From Pseudomonas entomophila (GTDB taxonomy: Bacteria > Pseudomonadota > Gammaproteobacteria > Pseudomonadales > Pseudomonadaceae), in the NCBI RefSeq assembly GCF_018417595.1, contig NZ_CP070982.1, positions 4,887,001-4,951,000 on the forward strand: 64,000 nucleotides of DNA. The letters run 5' to 3'. Made by a program: the position numbers and the translations under genes. Of this stretch, positions 9,200 to 18,579 are shown one piece after another (the stretch's first letter is position 1; each line of letters starts with the position of its first letter). Below the pieces are notes generated by a model. The model was not told where the DNA came from and made no database searches. It saw only the letters and a list, made by a program, of their open reading frames with translations.

Positions 9200-10410
9200 C
9201 AGCCAGTCACCCTTTCCGGAACCGGTTTGGTCTTCTCAAGCCTTGTGTAGAACGGCATCAGCAGGAAGTAGGCGAAGTACAGCACCGTACACACCTGCGA
9301 CAGCAAGGTCCGGCCCGGCGTTGGCGCCAGCACGCCCAGCACGCCGAGGATGACGAAGGCCACGCAGAACACCAGCAGGAAGATCTTGCTCAGCCAGCCC
9401 TTGTAGCGCATGGAGCGCACAGGGCTACGGTCGAGCCAGGGCAGCACGAACAGCACGGCGATCGCGGCACCCATGGCGATAACACCGAACAGCTTGTCGG
9501 GAACCGCGCGCAGGATCGCGTAGAACGGCGTGAAGTACCACACCGGTGCGATGTGCTCAGGCGTCTTGAAGGCGTTGGCCTGCTCGAAGTTCGGTTTTTC
9601 CAGGAAGTAGCCGCCCATTTCCGGGAAGAAGAACACCACCGCGCAGAACACGAAGAGGAACACCACCACGCCGACGATATCCTTGACGGTGTAGTACGGG
9701 TGGAACGGGATACCATCCAGCGGAATGCCGTTCTCGTCCTTTTTCTTCTTGATGTCCACACCATCCGGGTTGTTCGAACCCACTTCGTGCAGCGCCAGGA
9801 TATGCAGCACCACCAGACCGAGGATGACGATCGGCAGAGCCACCACGTGCAGGGCGAAGAAGCGGTTCAGGGTGATGCCGGAAATCAGGTAGTCACCGCG
9901 GATCCATTGAGTCAGGTCGCCGCCGATCACCGGGATCGCACCGAACAGCGAGATGATCACCTGGGCCCCCCAGTACGACATCTGGCCCCACGGCAGCAGG
10001 TAGCCCATGAAGGCCTCGGCCATCAGCGCCAGGTAGATCAGCATGCCGAACAGCCAGACCAGCTCACGGGGCTTCTGGTAGGAGCCGTAGAGCAGGCCGC
10101 GGAACATGTGCAGGTAGACCACGATGAAGAATGCCGAGGCGCCGGTGGAGTGCAGGTAGCGCAGGATCCAGCCGTACTCGACGTCGCGCATGATGTACTC
10201 GACCGAGGCGAAGGCCTCTTCCGCCGAGGGGGTGAAGCTCATGGTCAGCCACACGCCGGTGACGATCTGGTTGACCAGCACCAGCAGTGCCAGGGAGCCG
10301 AAGAAATACAGGAAATTGAAGTTCTTGGGCGCGTAATACTTGCTCAGATGGTCTTCCCACATTTTCGTCGCGGGGAAGCGCGCATCGATCCACTCCATGA
10401 ACTTGCTCAT
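9199..10410 (-). CDS. petB: Cytochrome b subunit of the bc1 complex
   Basis: Cytochrome b carries the two b-type hemes and both quinone sites of complex III in the inner membrane. The 403-residue protein has several membrane spans and the two pairs of heme-ligand histidines (LHSTGASAFF..VYLHMF and FFALHVV..LGLVVLHILALH). The Qo-site tetrapeptide is PVWY, where mitochondria and alpha-proteobacteria have PEWY. I start at the ATG at 10410 (8 nt after AGGAG); the adjacent ATG at 10413 overlaps the petA stop and would add one Met. A longer frame running back into petA is not used. Confidence 0.96.
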   Translation of the reverse strand: MSKFMEWIDARFPATKMWEDHLSKYYAPKNFNFLYFFGSLALLVLVNQIVTGVWLTMSFTPSAEEAFASVEYIMRDVEYGWILRYLHSTGASAFFIVVYLHMFRGLLYGSYQKPRELVWLFGMLIYLALMAEAFMGYLLPWGQMSYWGAQVIISLFGAIPVIGGDLTQWIRGDYLISGITLNRFFALHVVALPIVILGLVVLHILALHEVGSNNPDGVDIKKKKDENGIPLDGIPFHPYYTVKDIVGVVVFLFVFCAVVFFFPEMGGYFLEKPNFEQANAFKTPEHIAPVWYFTPFYAILRAVPDKLFGVIAMGAAIAVLFVLPWLDRSPVRSMRYKGWLSKIFLLVFCVAFVILGVLGVLAPTPGRTLLSQVCTVLYFAYFLLMPFYTRLEKTKPVPERVTG

Positions 10411-11003
10411 CATGCTTTCTCCTGATCGATGCCGATGACGATGAGATCGTCCGACTCGTACGAGTGCGGTGGCACTGGCAGGTTCAGCGGTGCCGGCTGG
10501 GACTTGTAGACACGGCCCGCCAGGTCGTAGTGCGAACCGTGGCACGGGCAGAAGTAGCCACCGACCCATTTCGGACCGAGGTCGGCCGGGGCGACTTCAG
10601 GACGGAACGTCGGCGAGCAACCCAGGTGGGTGCACAGGCCGACCAGGACGAGAATCTCGGGCTTGATCGAACGGTTCTGCGGGTCGACGTAGGTGGGCTG
10701 CACCGACGCCTTGGACTCAGGGTCGGAGAGCTCACCGGCGATCTTTTTCAGATTACCGAGGATCTCTTCCGTTCGCCGCACGATGAATACAGGTTGGCCA
10801 CGCCACTCAGCCACCATCTGCTGCCCGGGCTCGACCTTGGCAATATTGACCTTCACCGGTGCACCCGCGGCTTTCGCCTTGGCACTGGGAAACCATGACC
10901 CTACGAACGGTACCGCAGCCCCCACTGCCCCCGCTGCCCCGACCACGGATGTCGCGGCTACGAGGAAGCGGCGCCGGCCTGCGTTGACGCCGTCATTGCT
11001 CAT
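10410..11003 (-). CDS. petA: Rieske iron-sulfur subunit of the bc1 complex
   Basis: The Rieske protein moves electrons from ubiquinol to cytochrome c1. The 197-residue protein begins with a twin-arginine signal anchor (RRRFLVAATSVVGAAGAVGAA, residues about 10-30). It contains the two cluster-binding motifs CTHLGC and CPCHGSH, which supply two Cys and two His for the 2Fe-2S cluster plus a disulfide pair. It is the first gene of petABC and overlaps petB at ATGA/TGA. A possible promoter lies at 11086-11115. Confidence 0.97.
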   Translation of the reverse strand: MSNDGVNAGRRRFLVAATSVVGAAGAVGAAVPFVGSWFPSAKAKAAGAPVKVNIAKVEPGQQMVAEWRGQPVFIVRRTEEILGNLKKIAGELSDPESKASVQPTYVDPQNRSIKPEILVLVGLCTHLGCSPTFRPEVAPADLGPKWVGGYFCPCHGSHYDLAGRVYKSQPAPLNLPVPPHSYESDDLIVIGIDQEKA

Positions 11004-11085
11004 TCAGTCCTCTCCCATCAGCTTGCTTGGCCTGCTCTAACAGGCATCTACTTAGGTATGTCTGTGGCACTAAAAATTGGCCGCA

Positions 11086-11115
11086 ATGGTAAGGAACAAA
11101 TCCACACACTGACAA
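11086..11115 (-). promoter_or_regulatory. Possible promoter of petABC
   Basis: On the minus strand TTGTCA (complement of 11110-11115) and TACCAT (complement of 11086-11091) are separated by 18 bp, about 80 bp before the petA ATG. The upstream rplM-rpsI operon ends at the terminator 11214-11248, so petABC needs its own promoter in this gap. Matches are moderate; no experiment is implied. Confidence 0.4.
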
Positions 11116-11213
11116 GGTGATTACCCGCTAGTTGGGGTGCAACCCTCGCTTTGCTTGATCTGTGTCTATGCGGCAAACAACCACGGACTAGCTGACAGGT
11201 TAGTTCAAGACAT

Positions 11214-11248
11214 AAAAAAAGCCCGGTTCCAAGGAACCGGGCTTTTTT
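11214..11248 (-). terminator. Intrinsic terminator of rplM-rpsI
   Basis: A perfect GCCCGGTTCC stem with a short AAG loop is flanked by A and T runs. It lies 18 bp after the rpsI stop and, by its symmetric A/T flanks, could act in both directions. Confidence 0.93.
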
Positions 11249-11265
11249 CGACTGCCGAAGCGGTA

Positions 11266-11658
11266 TTAACGCTTGGAGTACTGAGGACGCTTACGCGCTT
11301 TACGCAGACCCACTTTCTTACGCTCGACTTCACGGGCGTCGCGGGTGACGTAGCCAGCACGACGCAGGGCGCCACGCAGGGTTTCGTCGTATTCCATCAG
11401 GGCGCGGGTGATGCCGTGGCGGATTGCACCGGCCTGACCGCTGACACCACCACCGGAAACGGTGACGTAGATGTCGAATTTCTCAACGGTTTCGGTCAGT
11501 TCCAGCGGCTGGCGAACAACCATGCGAGCGGTTTCGCGGCCGAAGAACACGTCCAGAGAACGGTTGTTGATGGAGATGTTGCCAGTACCCGGACGCAGGA
11601 AAACGCGTGCGGTTGCGGTCTTGCGACGGCCAGTGCCGTAGTTTTGAGTCGCCGACAT
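11266..11658 (-). CDS. rpsI: 30S ribosomal protein S9
   Basis: S9 is a 30S head protein whose C-terminal tail reaches the P-site tRNA. The 130-residue protein shows the typical [32 protein letters not shown] and the basic C-terminus ending RPQYSKR, whose last Arg contacts tRNA in known structures. It follows rplM by 14 bp, the conserved L13-S9 operon, and is followed by a strong terminator. Confidence 0.98.
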   Translation of the reverse strand: MSATQNYGTGRRKTATARVFLRPGTGNISINNRSLDVFFGRETARMVVRQPLELTETVEKFDIYVTVSGGGVSGQAGAIRHGITRALMEYDETLRGALRRAGYVTRDAREVERKKVGLRKARKRPQYSKR

Positions 11659-11672
11659 AATGAACTATCCCG

Positions 11673-12101
11673 TTAGATCTTCAGTTCTTGAGGCTGCTGA
11701 GCAGTGTGTGGGTGAGCAGCACCCGCGTACACTTTCAGCTTACGGTACATGTCGCGACCCAGCGGGTTCTTCGGCAGCATGCCTTTGACCGCGGTTTCGA
11801 TAACACGCTCAGGGGCCTTGGCGATCAACTTCTCGAAGTTGATTTCCTTGATACCGCCCGGGAAGCCGGAGTGGGAGTAGTACATCTTGTCGGAAGACTT
11901 GGCACCAGTCACACGAACCTGCTCGGCGTTGATGACGACGATGTAGTCGCCGGTGTCAACGTGAGGGGTGTATTCTGGCTTGTGCTTGCCACGCAGGCGG
12001 CTAGCGATTTCGGTAGCCAGACGACCCAGGGTCTGACCAGCGGCGTCGACTACGAACCACTCGCGCTTTACTGTTTCCGGTTTAGCAGTAAAAGTTTTCA
12101 T
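11673..12101 (-). CDS. rplM: 50S ribosomal protein L13
   Basis: L13 is an early-assembly protein of the large subunit. The 142-residue protein starts [20 protein letters not shown] and contains [34 protein letters not shown] and the [10 protein letters not shown] motif that identify the family. It is the first gene of the rplM-rpsI operon. The 257-bp gap up to the divergent aldo-keto reductase gene (12102-12358) should hold its promoter; I could not fix a convincing -35/-10 pair there. Confidence 0.98.
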   Translation of the reverse strand: MKTFTAKPETVKREWFVVDAAGQTLGRLATEIASRLRGKHKPEYTPHVDTGDYIVVINAEQVRVTGAKSSDKMYYSHSGFPGGIKEINFEKLIAKAPERVIETAVKGMLPKNPLGRDMYRKLKVYAGAAHPHTAQQPQELKI

Positions 12102-12358
12102 TCTCTAAAGCCTCAGAGGCCGCCCAGCGAAAAATAGACGGCGAATCTTACTGGATAGTGCACAACTTGCCAAGGGCAAGCGCGCAGCCGAACACTGACG
12201 CTTTTGGGGGCTCGGGTCGGGCACGCCAATGTTCGACGGGGTTCATCCTGCGTGGTGGTGCATCACTTCCGCCACACGGAGAGGGGCAGAATTATCCAGA
12301 TTGCGCAAAAAATTTCAACCTGCTTTTATGGCTATCTTTGCCCAGGAGCCGCTCCACG

Positions 12359-13399
12359 ATGGAATACCGCAAGCTCGGTCGTACCGACCTCAATGTCAGC
12401 GCCCTGTGCCTGGGCACCATGACCTGGGGCGAGCAGAACACCCAGGAGCAGGCCTTCGCCCAGATCGCACTGGCCAAGCAAGCCGGCATCAACTTCATCG
12501 ACACCGCCGAGATGTACCCGGTGCCACCGCGCCCGGAAACTTATGCCGCCACCGAACGCATCATCGGCAACTGGTTCGCGAAAAATGGCGACCGTGACGA
12601 CTGGCTGCTGGCCAGCAAGGTCGCCGGCCCCGGCAACGGCATCAGCCACATCCGCGATGGCCAGCTCAAGCACAACCGCCAGCACATCGTCGCGGCGCTG
12701 GACGCGAGCCTGGAACGCCTGCAGACCGACCGCATCGACCTGTATCAACTGCACTGGCCCGAGCGCAGCACCAACTTCTTCGGCAAGCTGGGCTACCAGC
12801 ACCTGCCCCAGGACATCTTCACGCCACTGGAAGAAACCCTGGAAGTGCTTGACGAACAGGTGCGCGCCGGCAAGATCCGCCATGTCGGCCTGTCCAACGA
12901 AACGCCGTGGGGCACGATGAAGTTCCTGCACCTGGCCGAAAGCCGCGGTTGGCCGCGCGCGGTGTCGATACAGAACCCCTACAACCTGCTCAACCGCAGC
13001 TTCGAGGTGGGCCTGGCGGAAGTGGCGATCCGCGAGCAGTGCGGGTTGCTGGCTTACTCACCGCTGGCCTTTGGCATGCTGTCGGGCAAGTACGAGAATG
13101 GCGCCCGCCCGGCCGCTGGTCGCCTGACCCTGTTCAGCCGCTTCGCCCGCTACTCCAACCCACAGACGGTGGCGGCCTGCAGCCGTTATGTGCAACTGGC
13201 CCGCGAGCATGGCCTGGACCCGGCGCAGATGGCCCTGGCGTTCGTGACGCGCCAGCCGTTCGTGACCAGCAACATCATCGGCGCGACGACGGTGGAACAG
13301 TTGCAGAGCAATATCGACAGCCTGGCGTTGAACCTGGGTGATGAACTGCTGGCGGCGATCGAGGCGATTCACCAGGAGCAGCCCAACCCGGCGCCTTGA
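12359..13399 (+). CDS. tas: NADP(H)-dependent aldo-keto reductase, Tas family
   Basis: Member of the aldo-keto reductase superfamily (TIM barrel) that reduces aldehydes or ketones with NADPH; the physiological substrate of Tas is not settled. The 346-residue protein has the same length as E. coli Tas and shares GLGTMTWGEQN, IDTAEMYPVPPRPET (catalytic Asp and Tyr), the Lys in LLASKVAGP, QLHWPERSTN (catalytic His) and NPYNLLNRSFEVGLAEV. The start ATG has AGGAG about 10 nt upstream; the open frame extends further 5' but without a better start. A REP pair follows at 13405-13470. Confidence 0.9.
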   Translation: MEYRKLGRTDLNVSALCLGTMTWGEQNTQEQAFAQIALAKQAGINFIDTAEMYPVPPRPETYAATERIIGNWFAKNGDRDDWLLASKVAGPGNGISHIRDGQLKHNRQHIVAALDASLERLQTDRIDLYQLHWPERSTNFFGKLGYQHLPQDIFTPLEETLEVLDEQVRAGKIRHVGLSNETPWGTMKFLHLAESRGWPRAVSIQNPYNLLNRSFEVGLAEVAIREQCGLLAYSPLAFGMLSGKYENGARPAAGRLTLFSRFARYSNPQTVAACSRYVQLAREHGLDPAQMALAFVTRQPFVTSNIIGATTVEQLQSNIDSLALNLGDELLAAIEAIHQEQPNPAP

Positions 13400-13404
13400 A
13401 CCAA

Positions 13405-13470
13405 ATCGCGGCTGAAGCCGCTCCTACAGGGTTCAGCGCCCATTCTGTAGGAACGGCTTCAGCCGCGAAG
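13405..13470. repeat. REP doublet (inverted pair)
   Basis: Two REP units in opposite orientation, ATCGCGGCTGAAGCCGCTCC (13405 on) and its near-complement ending at 13470, surround a spacer of about 14 nt. They lie just after the aldo-keto reductase stop codon and could fold into one long hairpin. Confidence 0.85.
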
Positions 13471-13557
13471 AAGGCACTGCCGTGCATCGGGGTAGACACA
13501 ATCGCCAAAAAATAAGACGATCCAGCCGGTGATTGACCACTCTACCCTATAAGAACA

Positions 13558-14562
13558 ATGACAATGATGTTTACCCAACCCTCCGCGTCGCTGCGGCGCG
13601 TCAGCATCCTGGCCATTGATAAAGTGTTCGCTTCGACACTGATGCAGGCCAAGGACTTCTTCCATCTCGCCAGCCTGCGCTACAGCAAGCAGCTGGGCCT
13701 GGGCCTGCAGCCGATGTTCGAAATCGGCCTGGTGAGCCCCGACGGCCTGCCCGTGGACAGCTTCAGCAATGTGCAGTTGCCGGTCGACAGTGGCCTGAAC
13801 GACGCCGATGTGATCATTCTCCCGGCCTTCTGGGACGACTTCGACAACCTGCTGCAGCGTTACCCCCAGGTACTGCCCTGGCTACGCGCCCAGCATGCTC
13901 GGGGCGCGGTGCTGTGCGCCGAGGCCAGCGGGGTGTTCTGGCTGGCGGAATCCGGCCTGCTCGATGGCAAGGAGGCGACCACCTACTGGCGCTTCTTCAG
14001 CAACTTCGCCGAGCGCTACCCGAAGATCCGCCTGAACCAGGACAAGCACCTCACCGACGCCGACAACCTCTATTGCGCAGGCGGCACCACCTCGGCCTGC
14101 GACCTGTACATCTACCTGATCGAGCGCTTCTGCGGCGCCAACGTGGCCCGCGCCGTGGCCCGCGACATCCTCTACGAGGTACAGCGCAGCTACACGCCGG
14201 GGCGCATGGGCTTTGGTGGGCAGAAGCTGCACCAGGACCTGATCATCCTGCAGATCCAGCACTGGCTCGAAGAGCACTTCGCCGACAAGTTCCGTTTCGA
14301 GGACGTGGCCCGCAACCACGGCATGAGCATCCGCAACTTCATGCGCCGCTTCCAGGGCGCCACCGGCGACAAGCCGCTGCATTACCTGCAGCGCCTGCGC
14401 ATCGAGACTGCCAAGGGCCTGCTGTCGAGCACGCGCAAGAGCATCAAGACCATCAGCTACGAGGTGGGCTACGACGACGCGAGCTTCTTTGCCAGGCTGT
14501 TCCGCCAGCACACGGAGCTGTCGCCGAACCAGTATCGGCAGCAGTTCATGCAGGAGGCCTGA
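13558..14562 (+). CDS. GlxA-type transcriptional regulator (DJ-1/PfpI-like + AraC HTH)
   Basis: The 334-residue protein has an N-terminal DJ-1/PfpI-like (glutamine amidotransferase-like) domain, about residues 15-200, with the elbow AVLCAEASGVFWLAE. An AraC-type double helix-turn-helix follows, about 225-330 (HFADKFRFEDVARNHGMSIRNFMRRFQ...SIKTISYEVGYDDASFFARLFRQHTELSPNQYRQQF). Such regulators often control catabolism of choline derivatives, arginine or similar nitrogen compounds; the target here is unknown. Start codon choice among ATGs at 13558, 13564 and 13567 is uncertain because no good Shine-Dalgarno sequence is present. It stands alone, convergent with zapE. Confidence 0.88.
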   Translation: MTMMFTQPSASLRRVSILAIDKVFASTLMQAKDFFHLASLRYSKQLGLGLQPMFEIGLVSPDGLPVDSFSNVQLPVDSGLNDADVIILPAFWDDFDNLLQRYPQVLPWLRAQHARGAVLCAEASGVFWLAESGLLDGKEATTYWRFFSNFAERYPKIRLNQDKHLTDADNLYCAGGTTSACDLYIYLIERFCGANVARAVARDILYEVQRSYTPGRMGFGGQKLHQDLIILQIQHWLEEHFADKFRFEDVARNHGMSIRNFMRRFQGATGDKPLHYLQRLRIETAKGLLSSTRKSIKTISYEVGYDDASFFARLFRQHTELSPNQYRQQFMQEA

Positions 14563-14568
14563 GCCTTC

Positions 14569-14603
14569 TGTCGTGGGAGCGGGCTTGCCCCGCTCCCACG
14601 ACA
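14569..14603. terminator. Hairpin between convergent regulator and zapE genes
   Basis: A perfect inverted repeat (TGTCGTGGGAGCGGG and complement) with a short loop lies between the two convergent stop codons. It has no T-run. It resembles both a REP unit (GGGAGCGGG core) and a factor-independent barrier; either role is plausible. Confidence 0.6.
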
Positions 14604-14611
14604 GCAATGGT

Positions 14612-15706
14612 TTATGGCTTGTGCGCCCGCGACAGGAACTCGTGGGACTGCATCTCCAGCAGACGGCTGAGCGTGCGCTGGAACTCGAAGCTCAGGCGCC
14701 CACCGGTGTACAGGTCCTTCAGCTCCACTTCCGCCGAGATGATCAGCTTCACGTTACGGTCGTAGAACTCGTCGACCATGTTGATGAAGCGGCGGGCGAT
14801 GTCGTCGGTGGTCACGCCCATCTGCTCGACGTTGCTCAGCAGCACGGCGTGGAAGATCTTGCCCAGTTCGATGTAGTCGTTCTGGCTGCGTGGGCCGTCG
14901 CACAGGGCGCGGAAGTCGAACCAGGCGACATCGTCGCAGGTGCGCAGGGCGTGGATTTCACGGTTTTCGATCATCAGCACGTCATTCTCGACGGCCTGGG
15001 TGCACTCCGGGGTCAACGCCTTGAAACTGGCCCGCAGGCTCTCGTGGGCGGCGGCGTCGAGCGGGAAGTGGAACAGTTCGGCCTGTTCCAGGTGACGCAG
15101 GCGGTAGTCGACACCGCTGTCGACGTTCACCACATCGGTGTACTGCTTGATCATGGCGATGGCCGGCAGGAAGCGCGCACGTTGCAGGCCGTCCTTGTAC
15201 AAGCCGTCCGGCACGATGTTGGAAGTCGCCACCAGTGAAACGCCGTTCTTGAACAGCTCTTCCATCAGGGTGCCGAGGATCATCGCATCGGTGATGTCGG
15301 ATACGAAGAATTCGTCGAAGCAGATCACCTTGGCTTCTTCGCTGAAGCGCTTGGCGATGATGGTCAGCGGGTTCTTCTCGCCCTTGAGGGTCTTCATCTC
15401 CTCGTGCACACGCTTCATGAAGCGGTGGAAGTGCGTGCGCATCTTCTGCTTGAACGGCAGCGCTTCATAGAAGGTGTCGACCAGGTAGGTCTTGCCTCGC
15501 CCTACCCCACCCCAGAAGTACAGGCCCTTGACCGGTGTCTGCTCCTTCTTGCCGAACAGCTTGCCGAACACGCCCGGCTTGTTGTTCTGCGCGTGCACCA
15601 GGTCGTCGTACAGGCGCTGCAGGTGACGCACCGCAGTTTCCTGCGCCGCGTCATGGAAGAAGTCGGGACGTTTCAGATCTGCTTGATAGCGTTCTAGGGG
15701 AGTCAT
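14612..15706 (-). CDS. zapE: Cell division protein ZapE (AFG1-like ATPase)
   Basis: ZapE is an AAA-like ATPase of the AFG1 family that associates with the Z-ring under stress in E. coli. The 364-residue protein has Walker A GGVGRGKT (about residues 66-73), Walker B VICFDEFF (about 128-135), and the sensor-like SLVATSN and QRARFLPAI motifs typical of the family. It starts at an ATG and is preceded by the trpS terminator and REPs, so it probably has its own transcript. It is convergent with the GlxA-type regulator. Confidence 0.94.
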   Translation of the reverse strand: MTPLERYQADLKRPDFFHDAAQETAVRHLQRLYDDLVHAQNNKPGVFGKLFGKKEQTPVKGLYFWGGVGRGKTYLVDTFYEALPFKQKMRTHFHRFMKRVHEEMKTLKGEKNPLTIIAKRFSEEAKVICFDEFFVSDITDAMILGTLMEELFKNGVSLVATSNIVPDGLYKDGLQRARFLPAIAMIKQYTDVVNVDSGVDYRLRHLEQAELFHFPLDAAAHESLRASFKALTPECTQAVENDVLMIENREIHALRTCDDVAWFDFRALCDGPRSQNDYIELGKIFHAVLLSNVEQMGVTTDDIARRFINMVDEFYDRNVKLIISAEVELKDLYTGGRLSFEFQRTLSRLLEMQSHEFLSRAHKP

Positions 15707-15725
15707 GATTTCGTTAGCGAGGCAA

Positions 15726-15760
15726 CAAAAAACGGGCCGTCACTGTAGCGACCGGCCCGC
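15726..15760 (-). terminator. Intrinsic terminator downstream of trpS
   Basis: Read on the minus strand, CGGGCC pairs with GGCCCG and the stem continues past one bulged G to a TACA loop, followed by TTTTTTG. It is oriented to end transcripts coming from trpS and lies 20 bp before the zapE start, so zapE must be transcribed from a promoter overlapping or just after it, or by read-through. Confidence 0.85.
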
Positions 15761-15835
15761 TTAATGGCAATGCGACTTGCGTCAATATGCCTCAATGAAG
15801 ACAGCGAGGCGCCGTGTGGCACTGGCTTGGCCAGT

Positions 15836-15918
15836 GATCGCGGGTAAACCCGCTCCTACAGAGGCATCACACCATGCAGGAGCCGGCTTTGCCGGCGAAC
15901 ACCGGCAAAGCCGGTGCC
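15836..15918. repeat. REP units after trpS
   Basis: One REP of the GATCGCGGGTAAACCCGCTCC type (15836-15862) and a second composed of two GCCGGCTTTGCCGG-type palindromes (15878-15918) lie between the trpS stop and its terminator. The two units differ in their palindromic core, so they belong to two REP subfamilies. Confidence 0.8.
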
Positions 15919-15929
15919 ATGCGCCACCC

Positions 15930-17279
15930 TTAGTCCTGCTGAGGTGCCAGGGCCTCACGCAGGGTGGCAATAGCACCGTCACGGGCTTCGGCATTGTCGA
16001 ACTGCGGCCCTTCGGCAACCGGCTCGCCTTCCAGCCACAGGCTGAAGCCAAGGCCTTCAACACGCACATCGGCCTCGCCACCTTGCTGCAGCTGCTTGCT
16101 CACAGCACCGGCGCTCTTGCCATCGGCGAAGCTGCGCGACAGCAGCAGTTGCTCGCCGTCGGCGGCCAGCAGGCGGAAGCGGAAACTGCCATCCTCATCA
16201 CGGAAGCTGACGAAACGGGCGCTCTTGGCAGCCTTCTTCTTCACTTCGGCGGTGGCTTGCACAGTGGTGCGGAACGAACGCAGGCCAACCGCCTCACGCA
16301 GCTGCTCGAGGAACGGCGTGGCGGTCTTGCGGGCCTTGGCGGCGCCGGCCAGGAGGATGTCCTCCAGATCCGACGGGCGCGAAATCAGCTGGTGGTAGTG
16401 CTCGCGCTTCTCGGCCAGCTGGCCGTCGAGCAGCTGGAACAGGCGCTGCTTGGCCTCGCCCCAACCCAGGCCCTGCACCAGCGCTTCGCGGAATTCGGCG
16501 CATTGCGCGCTCGTCGAGAAAGCCTGGAACAGGGTGAACAGGTGCGAATTGTCCGGATCCTTCGCTTCGCCCGGCGCCTTGGAGTCAGTGACGATGCGCG
16601 AGATGGCATCCTTCATGTCCTTGGCACTGGTGAACAGCGGGATGGTGTTGTCGTAGCTCTTGGACATCTTGCGCCCGTCCAACCCCGGCAGGGTGGCCAC
16701 GCTTTCCTCGATCACCGCTTCCGGCAGGGCGAAGAAGTCCTTGCCCTGGCCGAACAGGTGGTTGAAGCGCTGGCCGATGTCGCGGGCCATTTCCACGTGC
16801 TGGATCTGATCACGACCGACCGGCACCTTGTTGGCGTTGAACATCAGGATGTCGGCGGCCATCAGCACCGGGTAGCTGAACAGGCCCATGGTCACGCCGG
16901 CGTCCGGGTCTTCACCGGCCTCGACGTTCTTGTCCACCGAGGCCTTGTAGGCGTGGGCGCGGTTGAGCAGGCCCTTGGCGGCGACGCAGGTCAGCAACCA
17001 GGTCAGCTCGGGGATCTCGGGAATGTCCGACTGGCGGTAGAAGGTGACCTTGTTCGGGTCCAGGCCGCCGGCCAGCCAGGTGGCGGCGATTTCCAGGCGC
17101 GAGCGCTGGATGCGCAGCGGGTCGTCGCACTTGATCAGGGCGTGATAGTCGGCGAGGAAGTAGAACGAGTCGGCACCGGGCTGCTGGCTGGCGAGAATGG
17201 CCGGGCGGATGGCGCCGGCATAGTTGCCCAGGTGCGGGGTGCCGGTGGTGGTGATACCGGTGAGGATGCGCGTGGTCAT
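15930..17279 (-). CDS. trpS: Tryptophan--tRNA ligase with C-terminal extension
   Basis: Class I aminoacyl-tRNA synthetase that charges tRNA(Trp). The HIGH-like motif [10 protein letters not shown] is at residues 14-23 and the KMSKS motif at 204-208 ([10 protein letters not shown]). The protein has 449 residues against about 330 for the E. coli enzyme. The extra 100 residues (about 345-449; [19 protein letters not shown]...) look like a small beta-rich appended domain after an Ala/Lys linker. I recall similar long forms in other Pseudomonas; the role of the extension is unknown. It starts at an ATG, 25 bp after the upstream hydrolase gene, so the two are probably co-transcribed. Confidence 0.95.
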   Translation of the reverse strand: MTTRILTGITTTGTPHLGNYAGAIRPAILASQQPGADSFYFLADYHALIKCDDPLRIQRSRLEIAATWLAGGLDPNKVTFYRQSDIPEIPELTWLLTCVAAKGLLNRAHAYKASVDKNVEAGEDPDAGVTMGLFSYPVLMAADILMFNANKVPVGRDQIQHVEMARDIGQRFNHLFGQGKDFFALPEAVIEESVATLPGLDGRKMSKSYDNTIPLFTSAKDMKDAISRIVTDSKAPGEAKDPDNSHLFTLFQAFSTSAQCAEFREALVQGLGWGEAKQRLFQLLDGQLAEKREHYHQLISRPSDLEDILLAGAAKARKTATPFLEQLREAVGLRSFRTTVQATAEVKKKAAKSARFVSFRDEDGSFRFRLLAADGEQLLLSRSFADGKSAGAVSKQLQQGGEADVRVEGLGFSLWLEGEPVAEGPQFDNAEARDGAIATLREALAPQQD

Positions 17280-17304
17280 GGGTGTTCGCTTATTCAGGCT
17301 TGGC

Positions 17305-17940
17305 TCAGTTCGAAAGGCGCGGCAGCAGCAGATCCTTCAGATCGGTCAGCTTGCCATGGAAGAAGTGTCCGCATTCTGCCACTTTCAGCAGCTCATGGGG
17401 GCGCGACAGGGCGTCGGACCAGTCGTATACCAGCTGCGGGTCGACGACTTCGTCGGTATCCGGTTGCACGATGGTCAGGGGAGTACGCTCGGGCAGCGGG
17501 AACTGCGCCGTCAGGCGCATCACCGCCGGGGCGATCATGAACAGGTGCTGCAGCGCAACGCCCTCGGCCTCCAGGCGACCGGCCAGACTGGTGGCGACGA
17601 AGCCTCCGAAGGAGAAGCCCATCAGCACCAGGGACAACCTGGGATGTTTTTCACGCAGCCAGGCCGCGACAGCCTCGGCATCGGCCACCTCGCCCGCCCC
17701 CATGTCATGGCTGCCGGCGCTCTGGCCAACGCCGCGGTAATTGAAGCGCAGGGTGACGTAGCCAGCGTCGCGGGCGGTACGTTGCAGGGTCGAGACCACC
17801 TTGTTGAGCATGGTGCCGCCCTGGACCGGGTTGGGGTGGCAGATCAGCACCGCGCCACGGGCATCGGCCACGTCCAGGTACAAGGCTTCCAGCTGGCCGC
17901 ACGGGCCATCGATGAACAAAGGTGTTTCGCGGATAAGCAA
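17305..17940 (-). CDS. Alpha/beta hydrolase
   Basis: The 211-residue protein has the alpha/beta-hydrolase fold with the nucleophile elbow G-F-S-F-G-G (Ser about 109), an oxyanion region [12 protein letters not shown] near residue 34, the acid Asp in [11 protein letters not shown], and a C-terminal His in [10 protein letters not shown]. It resembles the YqiA/CocE-like short hydrolases annotated next to trpS in Pseudomonas; the substrate is unknown. The start is TTG at 17940 with GGAG 7 nt upstream; no ATG or GTG start fits the conserved N-terminus ([14 protein letters not shown]). It probably forms an operon with trpS. Confidence 0.85.
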   Translation of the reverse strand: MLIRETPLFIDGPCGQLEALYLDVADARGAVLICHPNPVQGGTMLNKVVSTLQRTARDAGYVTLRFNYRGVGQSAGSHDMGAGEVADAEAVAAWLREKHPRLSLVLMGFSFGGFVATSLAGRLEAEGVALQHLFMIAPAVMRLTAQFPLPERTPLTIVQPDTDEVVDPQLVYDWSDALSRPHELLKVAECGHFFHGKLTDLKDLLLPRLSN

Positions 17941-18075
17941 GGCACTACTCCGTGACCTCGAGGAGGGTCGACTCGTCTAGCTGAGGAATTCTGTTCTGAT
18001 TTGCGATCGCTCGCGGTATACAGCGCAGGTCTGAGCCGTTAACGTAAAGCAAAGCCGTTTATAGAGGAAGGACTC

Positions 18076-18513
18076 GTGGAACACTCGCTCCTTGTTTGGT
18101 TGCTGCCGACCCTGGCCCTGGCTGTCGGCGTCGTCGTCGGTTTCGCGTTGGCCCGCCTGCTGCCCAATGCGGCACCGAGCAACACCCAACGCCAGCTGGA
18201 TGATATCCAGCAGCGCTTCGACAATTACCAGAACGAAGTGGTCACCCACTTCAACAGCACCGCGTCGCTGGTACAGCGACTCACGCAGAGCTACCAGGAC
18301 GTGCAGGATCACCTGGCCGACGGTGCCAACCGCCTGGCGCTCGACGAACTGACTCGCCAGCGCCTGCTGGCCGCGCTGCATTCGGAAGCGGCGCAAGCGC
18401 CGCGTGATCGCCTGACCCCACCTAAGGATACCGCCGAAGTGCCGCGTGACTACGCACCGAAGGCACCGAACTCGCCGGGCATGCTCGATGAGAGCTACGG
18501 CCTCAAGCGCTGA
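18076..18513 (+). CDS. zapG: Z-ring associated protein G (DUF1043, YhcB)
   Basis: ZapG/YhcB is a small inner-membrane protein linking envelope synthesis and division. The 145-residue protein has one N-terminal membrane span (LLVWLLPTLALAVGVVVGFALARLL, residues about 5-29), a helical coiled-coil part with QRQLDDIQQRFDNYQNEVVTHFNSTASLVQRLTQSYQDV, and a disordered Pro-rich tail. The start is GTG at 18076 with AGGAAGGA 5 nt upstream. It is divergent from the hydrolase gene and is followed by a terminator at 18529-18551. Confidence 0.92.
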   Translation: MEHSLLVWLLPTLALAVGVVVGFALARLLPNAAPSNTQRQLDDIQQRFDNYQNEVVTHFNSTASLVQRLTQSYQDVQDHLADGANRLALDELTRQRLLAALHSEAAQAPRDRLTPPKDTAEVPRDYAPKAPNSPGMLDESYGLKR

Positions 18514-18528
18514 TTCGACGACATGAAC

Positions 18529-18551
18529 AAGGCCTCGCAAGAGGCCTTTTT
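18529..18551 (+). terminator. Intrinsic terminator of zapG
   Basis: An AAGGCCTC stem, GCAA tetraloop and complementary GAGGCCTT run directly into a T-run, 15 bp after the zapG stop codon. Confidence 0.93.
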
Positions 18552-18579
18552 CGTGGGCGCGATTTGCCGGATATACACC

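Noticed and set aside
10411..10569. N-terminal extension of petB into petA
   Set aside because: Open frame only; the conserved cytochrome b begins MSKFMEWIDARFP at 10410 with a good ribosome-binding site.
15777..17540. 587-codon plus-strand frame opposite trpS
   Set aside because: Antisense artefact over trpS and its REPs; no domain, no ribosome-binding site.
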